Counted from the first letter of the stretch, positions 1 through 5,140 are shown. The stretch: 6,129 bases of DNA from JBDRGD01 sp043818095 (GCA_043818095.1 JBDRGD010000119.1:1-6129); one strand, 5' to 3'. Translations and numbers: made by a program. Notes: generated from the sequence alone by a model not told the origin.

Positions 1-374
1 GAGCCGCCGTTGGTGGAAATATAGACCGCCGGAGTGCTGGTGCTGGCTATTGCCACCAGGTCAGTGTCATCCGGGGCTATCGCCACCAGGTCGGGGGAGA
101 TGGGAAGACTAGCCTGGGTGACCCAGGTGTTCCCACCATTAGTGGACTTTCTTGCGGTGGTGGTCCCGGTAACTGCCCACATCACCTGTCCATCAGTCGA
201 CACGGCGAGGTCCTTGAGCGCAGTAGTGGTCACGAGGACATTCCCGGTAGTGGTGGGAGTATCCTCAGCGCCCCAGGACGTCGTGCCGGCCGATGCGGGT
301 GCGGCAAAGCCAAAGAGGCTGACCAGAAGGACAACCACCAGGCCCACACCAAATAATCTCGTTAATTTGTTCAT
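1..374 (-). CDS. Secreted Asp-box (BNR) repeat protein, N-terminal part; 3' end outside window
   Basis: The frame is open from an ATG at 374 to the left edge, giving 124 residues with no stop. Residues 1-29 look like a Sec signal peptide: basic MNKLTR, a hydrophobic core (about residues 8-25), then A-S-A (27-29), so cleavage before Gly30 is likely. The mature part is rich in Thr, Ser, Gly and Asp. It carries an Asp-box-like motif, S77-T-N-G-G-N-T-W84 (family pattern S-x-D-x-G-x-x-W), and the start of a second at S120-T-N-G-G, 43 residues later. Asp-boxes mark beta-hairpins of beta-propeller proteins such as sialidases and Vps10-like proteins. A short repeat, DLVAIA, occurs at about 95-100 and 105-110. 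The start is supported by AGGAGG at 388-393, although the 13 nt spacing is long. The protein is probably exported and cell-surface or extracellular. Its ligand or enzyme activity cannot be told, and nothing here shows sialidase catalytic residues. Confidence 0.8.
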   Translation of the reverse strand, partial: MNKLTRLFGVGLVVVLLVSLFGFAAPASAGTTSWGAEDTPTTTGNVLVTTTALKDLAVSTDGQVMWAVTGTTTARKSTNGGNTWVTQASLPISPDLVAIAPDDTDLVAIASTSTPAVYISTNGG

Positions 375-566
375 CGACCTTTCAATTCCTCCTAAGGATT
401 GGTATATGTATGTCTCCACAAACAGATATGTATCTCCATACCTTTATATTTTTGCGGAGACACGTTCATCTATGGAACCGTTTTGCGCAGCGTATCGCTC
501 GCTCTCCCTGACGGGCTCTATCCACGGCATCACCTCCTTCATGCACACTATGCGCAAGATACATTC
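375..566 (-). promoter_or_regulatory. Long structured 5' leader of the Asp-box gene
   Basis: About 190 nt separate the predicted transcription start (near 566) from the ATG at 374. Read as minus-strand RNA, the leader can form three consecutive hairpins. The first (486-502) is GCGAGCG, loop AUA, CGCU-g-CGC, with one bulge. The second (462-481) pairs ACG-g-UUC with GAACGU. The third is a long one in which UGUCUCCGCAAA (451-462) pairs with UUUGUGGAGACA (411-422), 12 bp with one G-U pair. Its 28 nt loop contains another small stem, GUAU-GGAG-AUAC. The AGGAGG for the Asp-box gene (388-393) lies just 3' of the third hairpin. I do not recognise a known riboswitch consensus. The structures are hand-drawn pairings, and no energy calculation was possible. 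Confidence 0.5.
466..525 (-). CDS. Possible 19-residue leader peptide (uncertain)
   Basis: Inside the leader of the Asp-box gene a very strong Shine-Dalgarno, AAGGAGG (533-539), sits 7 nt before a GTG at 523-525. That opens a 19-codon frame, MDRARQGERAIRCAKRFHR, ending in TGA at 466-468. Six of the 19 residues are Arg. The reading frame spans the first two predicted hairpins of the leader, so its translation would disturb them. A competing frame uses ATG at 528-530 or 540-542 and ends at TAA 444-446 (28 or 32 residues), but its Shine-Dalgarno spacing is poor. I do not recognise either peptide. The ribosome-binding site is clearly visible; whether the peptide is made or matters is inference. 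Confidence 0.25.
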   Translation of the reverse strand: MDRARQGERAIRCAKRFHR

Positions 567-572
567 AATTCC

Positions 573-600
573 AATATAGCATAATCCGAACGTTTGTCAA
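573..600 (-). promoter_or_regulatory. Promoter of the Asp-box gene (sigma-70 type)
   Basis: On the minus strand TTGACA (595-600) is followed after 16 nt by TATATT (573-578). A TG two bases ahead of the -10 (TGCTATATT) adds an extended -10. The predicted start is near 566. An A-rich tract on this strand (626-639) lies about 26-39 bp upstream of the -35 box, a little far for a classic UP element. The promoter makes the Asp-box gene independent of hisS, which ends at 680 on the same strand. Confidence 0.8.
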
Positions 601-679
601 CCCCTTTGCGGGGGGTTTACCATAATTTTTTTCTTTTTTCCCCGCTGCTGATGATAGAAACGAAATTCCCGGGGAAAAG

Positions 680-1936
680 TTACCCGGTTGGCGCTATTTT
701 CCGCGGAATTTCTTCCAGGGGGACTATCTGCTGGTTGGCGCTGCTCATATCCCGCAGCGCCGCGCTGCCGTTCTTCAGTTCCTCCTCCCCGAGGATGACG
801 GTATAGCGCACACCCAGGGTATTGGCCTGCCGCAGCTGGGCTTTCAGGCTCTCTTTCCCCGGGGCGGAGATGACGCTGATGCCGTCCTCCCGGAGACGGG
901 CCGCCAGCCGTACCGCGGCCTCCCGGGTGGCCCCGCCCATGTCCGCCAGGAAAACCGCGGGGGCGGGCGGGAGGGGAATACTGACGCCCTGCTTTTTCAG
1001 GTTGAGGATAATGCGCTCTATCCCGGTGGCGAAGCCGATGGCGGGGGTAGGTTTGCCCCCCAGCTCCGCCATCAGGTCATCATAGCGGCCGCCGCCGCAG
1101 ATGGTGCTCTGCGCCCCGCCCTCCGCGGGCTGGAACTCGAAGACCGTCCTGGTGTAGTAGTCCAGTCCCCGCACCAGGCGGTGGTTGGCGGCGAAGGGTA
1201 TCGCCAGCCGCCCCAGGTAGCGCTGGAGAAGCTCGTAGTGCTGGGCGCATTCCGGGCAGAGGTGGTCGGCGCTGAACGGGGCGGACTCCGCGGCGGGCTG
1301 ACAGGCGGGGTTCTTGCAGTCCAGCAGGCGGAGGGGATTGCGCTGGAAACGGGTCCGGCAGTCCGGGCAGAGACTGTCCAGGCGGGTGGCGTAATGCCCT
1401 TTTAATTTTTCAAGATAGGCGGGACGGCACTGGCGGCAGCCGATGCTGTTGAGCTGCAGGGAGATGTCCTGCAGGCCCAGGGAGAGGAGCAGGCGCCACG
1501 CCATGTCGATGACCTCGGCGTCCAGGGCGGGGTCTCCGTCGCCGATGGCCTCGCAGCCGAACTGGGAGTGCTGGCGCATCCGGCCCGCCTGGGGCCTTTC
1601 GTAGCGGAAAATCTCGGCGAAGTAATACAGTTTGACCGGCTGGGGCAGGTTGTGCAGGCCGTGTTCCAGGTAAGCCCGGCAGACCGGGGCGGTGCCCTCC
1701 GGGCGGAGGGTAATCATGTTGCCGCCCTTGTCGGTGAAGGTGTACATCTCCTTTTCCACGATGTCCGTGCCCGCGCCCACGCTGCGGCTGAAGAGCCCCG
1801 TTTCCTCGAAGACGGGGGAATCGATACGGGCGAAGCCGTAAAGCTGGCAGAGCCGCGCCGCCTGCTGCTCCACGTAGCGCCAGTACGGCTGCTCCTCGGG
1901 CAGGATATCGCTGGTCCCGCGGGGTGCCTTGAACAA
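680..1936 (-). CDS. hisS: Histidyl-tRNA synthetase
   Basis: This cytoplasmic class II aminoacyl-tRNA synthetase activates histidine with ATP and charges tRNA-His. At 418 residues it has the normal bacterial length. Visible landmarks are the N-terminal APRGTSDILP; the motif 1 region (about 41-54); motif 2, with TLRPEGTAP (76-84) and FRYERPQAGRMRQHSQFGCE (110-129); the histidine-specific motif RGLDYYTRTVFEF (256-268); GGGRYDDL (281-288); and motif 3, GFATGIERI (301-309). An anticodon-binding domain runs from about 325 to the end. The insertion domain carries cysteines in pairs (167/170, 190/193, 207/213, 227/230), a pattern I recall from many bacterial HisRS and a possible zinc site. The start is TTG at 1934-1936: GAGGAGG (1942-1948) sits 5 nt upstream, and the protein begins where the family begins. 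It is divergent from rel, with its own promoter immediately upstream. Confidence 0.97.
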   Translation of the reverse strand: MFKAPRGTSDILPEEQPYWRYVEQQAARLCQLYGFARIDSPVFEETGLFSRSVGAGTDIVEKEMYTFTDKGGNMITLRPEGTAPVCRAYLEHGLHNLPQPVKLYYFAEIFRYERPQAGRMRQHSQFGCEAIGDGDPALDAEVIDMAWRLLLSLGLQDISLQLNSIGCRQCRPAYLEKLKGHYATRLDSLCPDCRTRFQRNPLRLLDCKNPACQPAAESAPFSADHLCPECAQHYELLQRYLGRLAIPFAANHRLVRGLDYYTRTVFEFQPAEGGAQSTICGGGRYDDLMAELGGKPTPAIGFATGIERIILNLKKQGVSIPLPPAPAVFLADMGGATREAAVRLAARLREDGISVISAPGKESLKAQLRQANTLGVRYTVILGEEELKNGSAALRDMSSANQQIVPLEEIPRKIAPTG

Positions 1937-1957
1937 GTTGCCCTCCTCTTCAAGGCT

Positions 1958-1986
1958 AGAATACAGGATGGCACGGGCTTTGTAAA
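1958..1986 (-). promoter_or_regulatory. hisS promoter (sigma-70 type)
   Basis: Minus-strand TTTACA (1981-1986), a 17 nt spacer, then TATTCT (1958-1963), preceded by TG. The predicted start near 1951 gives a leader of only about 15 nt, just enough for the GAGGAGG ribosome-binding site before the TTG start. There is no room for a T-box or other attenuator, which is how hisS is controlled in some Gram-positive bacteria. Confidence 0.75.
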
Positions 1987-1988
1987 GA

Positions 1989-2017
1989 TTTACACTGGGA
2001 GGGTGATGGACTATACT
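1989..2017 (+). promoter_or_regulatory. rel promoter (sigma-70 type)
   Basis: Plus-strand TTTACA (1989-1994), a 17 nt spacer, then TATACT (2012-2017). The predicted start is at about 2023-2024. The -35 box is only 2 bp from the hisS -35 box, and together they read TGTAAA-GA-TTTACA, an inverted repeat (1981-1994). Because transcription begins at or just after 2023, the ATG at 2023 would be usable only on a leaderless message. Confidence 0.75.
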
Positions 2018-2042
2018 AAATAATGTATTTACCTATGTATTC

Positions 2043-2049
2043 AGGGGGG
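2043..2049 (+). promoter_or_regulatory. Putative ribosome-binding site of rel
   Basis: AGGGGGG is a moderate Shine-Dalgarno sequence. It is 6 nt before TTG 2056, 9 nt before GTG 2059 and 15 nt before ATG 2065, all in frame. Spacing favours GTG 2059. The two upstream in-frame ATGs (2023 and 2035) lie ahead of this site and have no ribosome-binding site of their own. Confidence 0.45.
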
Positions 2050-2058
2050 CCCGCTTTG

Positions 2059-4254
2059 GTGACCATGGGCACTGACAGCCTCGCCAGGCTCAAGGTAATC
2101 GTGCAGGGCTATCTTCCTTCGGGGAAGATAAGCCTCCTGGAGTCTGCCTACCGCTTTGCCGCGGAAGCCCACCACGGGCAGTTGCGCAAGTCCGGGGAGC
2201 CCTTCCTGGAGCATCCGGTCAAGACCGCGATAATACTGGCGGAACTCCAGCTCGATGCCAGTTCCCTGGCGGCGGCGCTGCTGCACGATATCCCGGAAGA
2301 CTGCGGCATCTCCATCGCGGATATCAAGGCGCGCTTCGGCGATGAGGTGGCCATGCTGGTGGACGGGGTCACCAAGCTGGGTAAGGTCCCCCTGGCCACC
2401 CCCGGCGCCGTCCCCGGCTCCGTCCAGGCGGAGAACCTGCGCAAGATGCTCGTGGCGATGGCCGAAGACCTGCGCGTTGTCTTCATCAAGCTGGCGGACC
2501 GCCTGCACAACATGCGTACCCTGGCGGCGCTGCCGCCGGACAAGCAGCGGGCGATTGCCCGGGAGACCATGGAGATATTCGCCCCGCTGGCGAACCGCCT
2601 GGGGATATGGGAGCTGAAATGGCAGCTGGAAGACCTGGCCTTCCGTTACCTGGAACCGGAAAAGTATAGCCGGACGGCAAAACTGGTCGCCGCGCGGCGC
2701 GTCCAGCGGGAAAAGTTCATCGCCCAGGCGATTGACATCCTGAAAAAGGAGTTCGAGCACGTCGACCTCCGGGCGGAAATCTCCGGCCGCCCCAAGCACA
2801 TTTACAGCATCTTCCAGAAGACGGAGCGCTACGCCAGTGCCGGCCGAGAGTTCGATGAAATCCGGGATCTCCTCGCCCTCCGCGTCCTGGTGAGCACCGT
2901 GCCCGACTGCTACAGCGCGGTGGGCATCATTCACAGCATCTGGCACCCCATACCGGACTCTTTCGACGATTACATCGCCAACCCCAAGCCGAACGGCTAC
3001 CAGTCCCTGCATACCGCGGTCATGTGTCTCGGCACGACGCCCCTGGAAGTCCAGATACGCACCCGCGAGATGCACAACGTCTCCGAGTACGGCGTCGCGG
3101 CGCACTGGCGTTACAAAGAGGGCGAGAAGCAGGACGTGCAGTTCGAAAAGAAGATTGCCTGGCTGCGCCAGCTGGTGGAGTGGCAGCGGGAGCTCAGCGG
3201 CGCCGAGGAGTTCCTGGAATCGGTCAAGACGGACATCTTCATCGACCAGGTATTCGTTTACACCCCCCGGGGGGAAATCAAGGACCTGCCCCGCGGTTCC
3301 ACGCCGCTGGACTTCGCTTACCGGGTGCACACGGAGCTGGGCCACCGCACCGTCGGGGCGAAGGTCAACGGCAAGCTTGTCCCCTTCAGCTACGAACTCA
3401 AGAACGGTGACGCCGTCGAAATCGTCGCCGCCCGGACGCCCAAGGGCCCCAGCCTCGACTGGCTGAACCCGCACCTCGGTTACGTGAAAACGTCGCACGC
3501 CCAGGGGAAGATAAGGCAGTGGTTCAAGCGCCAGGAGAAGGCGGAGAACATCGAGCACGGCCGGGACATCCTGGACCGGGAGTTGCGCCGCCTGGGGATG
3601 AAGGTGGAGCGGCAGGACCTGGCGGCGATGTTCGATTACACCAGCCTGGACGATTTTCTGGCGGCTATCGGCTACGGCGGCATTACCGTCCACCAGATCG
3701 CCGCCAAGCTGGCGCGCCAGGAGGAACCGAAGACCCCCACCGCGGTAACCTCTTCCCCGCCGTCGACCGTGCCCTCGGCAATCAGAGTTTTGGGGATGGG
3801 GGACTTGGTCACCCGCCTGGCCCAGTGCTGCCATCCCGTGCCCGGAGATAAAATCATCGGCTACATTACCCGGAGCCGGGGGGTGACAATCCACCGTCAG
3901 GACTGCTACAATGTTGTGAACGAGGACGAAAAGGAGCGCCTGGTCCCCGTGGACTGGGGGAAGGGCGGCGCCCTGTATCCGGTCACCATCCGGGTGGATG
4001 CCTGGGACCGGGTGGGGCTGATGCGGGACATCACCGTGGTGGTGGCGGAGGAAAAGATTAACATCACCTCCGCTAACCTGGAGAACCACAGCGGCCATAC
4101 CATATCGGTTTACCTGGCGCTGGAGACGGAAGGCCTGGAGCAGCTGAGCCGCCTCCTGAGGAAAATCGAGACGCTCAGGGGAGTGTCCGCGGTGGCCCGG
4201 GTGGGCGGTGAAGGTATCCGGAAAGGTACGGGTGAGACGTCAACCCCCGAATAG
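2059..4254 (+). CDS. relA: Bifunctional (p)ppGpp synthetase/hydrolase, long RelA/SpoT homologue
   Basis: Rel makes (p)ppGpp from ATP and GTP/GDP during amino-acid starvation and can hydrolyse it. From GTG 2059 it has 731 residues, the normal length. Domains: HD hydrolase (about 25-190), with H76-D77-I-P-E80-D81, KLADRLHN ending at N151, and RKSGEPFLEH; synthetase (about 235-345), with GRPKHIYSIFQK, EIRDLLALRV, NPKPNGYQSLH and EVQIRT; TGS (about 393-460); helical region; zinc-finger domain with C590-C591-H592 and C616; and a C-terminal ACT domain (about 643-715) that senses ribosome-bound uncharged tRNA. The HDxxED set is intact, so hydrolase activity is expected. The motif that is usually RxKD in bifunctional enzymes and ExDD in synthetase-only RelA reads S301-F-D-D304. 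The exact start is uncertain: ATG 2065 (729 residues) is almost as likely, while ATG 2023 would need leaderless translation. It is divergent from hisS; rpsT follows 48 bp downstream. Confidence 0.95.
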   Translation: MTMGTDSLARLKVIVQGYLPSGKISLLESAYRFAAEAHHGQLRKSGEPFLEHPVKTAIILAELQLDASSLAAALLHDIPEDCGISIADIKARFGDEVAMLVDGVTKLGKVPLATPGAVPGSVQAENLRKMLVAMAEDLRVVFIKLADRLHNMRTLAALPPDKQRAIARETMEIFAPLANRLGIWELKWQLEDLAFRYLEPEKYSRTAKLVAARRVQREKFIAQAIDILKKEFEHVDLRAEISGRPKHIYSIFQKTERYASAGREFDEIRDLLALRVLVSTVPDCYSAVGIIHSIWHPIPDSFDDYIANPKPNGYQSLHTAVMCLGTTPLEVQIRTREMHNVSEYGVAAHWRYKEGEKQDVQFEKKIAWLRQLVEWQRELSGAEEFLESVKTDIFIDQVFVYTPRGEIKDLPRGSTPLDFAYRVHTELGHRTVGAKVNGKLVPFSYELKNGDAVEIVAARTPKGPSLDWLNPHLGYVKTSHAQGKIRQWFKRQEKAENIEHGRDILDRELRRLGMKVERQDLAAMFDYTSLDDFLAAIGYGGITVHQIAAKLARQEEPKTPTAVTSSPPSTVPSAIRVLGMGDLVTRLAQCCHPVPGDKIIGYITRSRGVTIHRQDCYNVVNEDEKERLVPVDWGKGGALYPVTIRVDAWDRVGLMRDITVVVAEEKINITSANLENHSGHTISVYLALETEGLEQLSRLLRKIETLRGVSAVARVGGEGIRKGTGETSTPE

Positions 4255-4302
4255 GGAGTAAAATAATAATAGTGATGATGAGAAGCAAGGGGAGGTAATT
4301 AA

Positions 4303-4611
4303 TTGCCGAACATTAAGTCAGCGGAAAAGCGGCTGGGCACCAATGAGAAGAGGCGCCAGCGCAATAAGTCCGTCAGCAGCCAGGTAAAGACGAAAATCAC
4401 CCGGGCCGAAGGCCTGCTTGCTGCCGGGGACCTGGAGTCCGCCGGGGCGGCGGTAACGGTCGCCACCAGCGCTCTGGATAAGGCGGCGGAGAAGAAGGTG
4501 ATCCACCGGAACAACGCCAGCCGGCGGAAGTCCCGCCTGCAGAAGAAGTTGAACCAGGCGGTGACGGCGTCCAAGGCGGAGCCGATAATCGAAACAAAAG
4601 AGGCAGAGTAG
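4303..4611 (+). CDS. rpsT: 30S ribosomal protein S20, with UUG start
   Basis: S20 is a helical, basic primary binding protein of 16S rRNA in the small subunit. The sequence opens with the family signature PNIKSAEKR and has the conserved basic segment HRNNASRRKSRLQKKLN at 68-84. At 102 residues it is longer than the 87-residue E. coli protein, mainly through a C-terminal tail that turns acidic (ETKEAE). The start is TTG at 4303: GGAGG (4291-4295) lies 7 nt upstream, and this is the only start that gives the MPNIKS N-terminus. The gene follows rel on the same strand after a 48 bp gap containing an AT-rich, trinucleotide-like stretch (about 4259-4281). No convincing promoter was seen there, so read-through from rel is possible. 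The stop codon lies within the terminator hairpin. Confidence 0.97.
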   Translation: MPNIKSAEKRLGTNEKRRQRNKSVSSQVKTKITRAEGLLAAGDLESAGAAVTVATSALDKAAEKKVIHRNNASRRKSRLQKKLNQAVTASKAEPIIETKEAE

Positions 4612-4623
4612 CTCTGCCTCTTT
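4597..4623. terminator. Bidirectional intrinsic terminator between rpsT and the desulforedoxin-like operon
   Basis: A perfect 12-bp stem: AAAGAGGCAGAG (4597-4608) pairs with CTCTGCCTCTTT (4612-4623), with a 3 nt loop. The loop TAG (4609-4611) is the rpsT stop codon. In the plus direction the stem runs into TTTCC. In the minus direction it runs into TTTTGTTTC, a better U-tract. Since the genes on its two sides converge, it can serve both, and it is probably stronger for the minus-strand unit. Confidence 0.85.
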
Positions 4624-4660
4624 CCTGTCTACTGGATTCCTGACGCCGAGGTCGAGTGGC

Positions 4661-4804
4661 TTAATCCGAGGATGGAATCGGGCGTGGCTCCTGGACTTCC
4701 ATCTCTTTACCGTCGCAGATAAGGGTCCCGTCCCCCGCCTTGGTCACGAGGGCCTCGGTCCCGCAGACCGAACACTTGTACCTTTTCCCTAGTTGACTCG
4801 CCAT
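4661..4804 (-). CDS. Desulforedoxin-like mini-protein, Cys3-Asp variant (47 aa)
   Basis: Reading the minus strand from ATG 4804 to TAA 4661 gives 47 residues, MASQLGKRYKCSVCG and onward. The cysteines are C11, C14 and C30. Desulforedoxin of Desulfovibrio gigas, as I recall it, binds one iron through Cys9, Cys12, Cys28 and Cys29; the spacing here is identical, but the position of the last ligand is Asp31. Neighbouring residues also fit (YKC..CG, G-GTL.C.G..M). The protein has a short extra tail rich in Pro and acidic residues. GGAGG (4813-4817) stands 8 nt before the start. It is the second gene of a two-gene unit, 26 bp after its paralogue, with 18 of 36 aligned residues identical. It is presumably a small cytoplasmic iron or zinc protein; the redox role is inferred from the family and the altered ligand makes it uncertain. 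Confidence 0.8.
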   Translation of the reverse strand: MASQLGKRYKCSVCGTEALVTKAGDGTLICDGKEMEVQEPRPIPSSD

Positions 4805-4830
4805 TTACAAAACCTCCTCTGGCAGTCCGG

Positions 4831-4950
4831 CTATTTCTTTTGCTCCATCGGCTGTCCGTGACACTGGATTTCGCCTTCACCACCGCGGGTGATGATGACC
4901 TCCGCCCCGCACTTCGTGCAGCGGTACCGTTTTCCTACCTGATTTGCCAT
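4831..4950 (-). CDS. Desulforedoxin-like mini-protein, Cys3-His variant (39 aa)
   Basis: Reading the minus strand from ATG 4950 to TAG 4831 gives 39 residues, MANQVGKRYRCTKCG and onward. It is close to the 36 residues of desulforedoxin and similar to the N-terminal domain of desulfoferrodoxin. The putative ligands are C11, C14 and C30, with His31 where the family has the second Cys of a Cys-Cys pair. A Cys3-His site could hold iron or zinc. AAGGTGG (4957-4963) lies 6 nt upstream, and a consensus promoter is 38 bp from the start. It is the first gene of the pair and probably co-transcribed with the 4661-4804 gene. Desulforedoxin is a homodimer, so the two paralogues could form homo- or heterodimers; that is speculation. 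No membrane segment or signal peptide is present. Confidence 0.82.
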   Translation of the reverse strand: MANQVGKRYRCTKCGAEVIITRGGEGEIQCHGQPMEQKK

Positions 4951-4987
4951 GTTATACCACCTTTCTCTCGGGTATTGCCAGCAAAGT

Positions 4988-5016
4988 ATTATAAGCTATA
5001 TCGGCCATGCTGTCAA
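4988..5016 (-). promoter_or_regulatory. Consensus promoter of the desulforedoxin-like operon
   Basis: Minus-strand TTGACA (5011-5016), a 17 nt spacer, and TATAAT (4988-4993). Both boxes match the sigma-70 consensus fully at optimal spacing. The predicted start is near 4981, giving a leader of about 30 nt. No operator-like palindrome overlaps it, which suggests strong, perhaps constitutive expression. Confidence 0.9.
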
Positions 5017-5062
5017 AGGCGGGCGATACGGTTTTAGAGTGGTAAAGTGGATGATTTTATTC

Positions 5063-5140
5063 TGTCATTGCGAGCAAAGCGAAGCAATCTCTTCCGAGCC
5101 ACCCCGGGATTGCTTCGTCGCTGCGCTCCTCGCAATGACA
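5063..5140. repeat. Dispersed palindromic repeat (TGTCATTGCGAG family)
   Basis: The left arm (5063-5089) begins TGTCATTGCGAG and ends CGAAGCAATC. The right arm (5108-5140), reverse complemented, begins and ends the same way but is 6 nt longer, with GAGCGCAGCGA in the middle. An 18 nt centre separates them. Sequences of this kind are, from memory, scattered in high copy through many unrelated bacterial genomes, and their translations appear as spurious ORFs (here ending RDCFVAALLAMT). It lies in the only non-coding gap here, 26 bp after the crotonase stop and 46 bp before the promoter at 4988-5016. It could fold into a long hairpin in the mRNA 3' end, but no U-tract follows. A non-autonomous mobile origin (MITE- or REP-like) is possible; copy number cannot be seen from one window. 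Confidence 0.8.

Noticed and set aside
402..530. Cyclic-di-GMP (GEMM) riboswitch in the Asp-box leader
   Set aside because: GCGCAAAACGG faintly recalls part of the motif, but the GGGCAAACC-like partner element and the P1 arrangement are absent.
34..579. A 181-codon plus-strand open frame
   Set aside because: It runs antisense to the Asp-box gene with its signal peptide, and through the leader and promoter; it has no ribosome-binding site.
599..639. Plus-strand hairpin AACCCC/GGGGTT with a following T-rich run as a terminator
   Set aside because: No plus-strand gene lies upstream to be terminated, and 8 nt separate the stem from the T-run; the left arm is partly the -35 region of the minus-strand promoter.
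669..687. Hairpin (CCGGG/CCCGG) overlapping the hisS stop as a terminator
   Set aside because: The stem is only 5 bp with a 9 nt loop, and the following bases (GAATTTCG) are not a proper U-tract; the hisS transcript end is left undetermined.
1244..1436. Eight paired cysteines in the HisRS insertion domain as an unusual zinc module
   Set aside because: The same Cys pattern with NPLRxLDCK is, as I recall, common in bacterial HisRS, so it is described in the gene entry but is not unusual.
2041..4098. A 685-codon open frame on the minus strand
   Set aside because: It is entirely antisense to rel, has no family resemblance, and is explained by the high GC content and strong third-position bias of rel.
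4255..4302. Separate promoter for rpsT between rel and rpsT
   Set aside because: TAAAAT-like sequences are present in the AT-rich gap, but no -35 box at proper distance was found in the end of rel.
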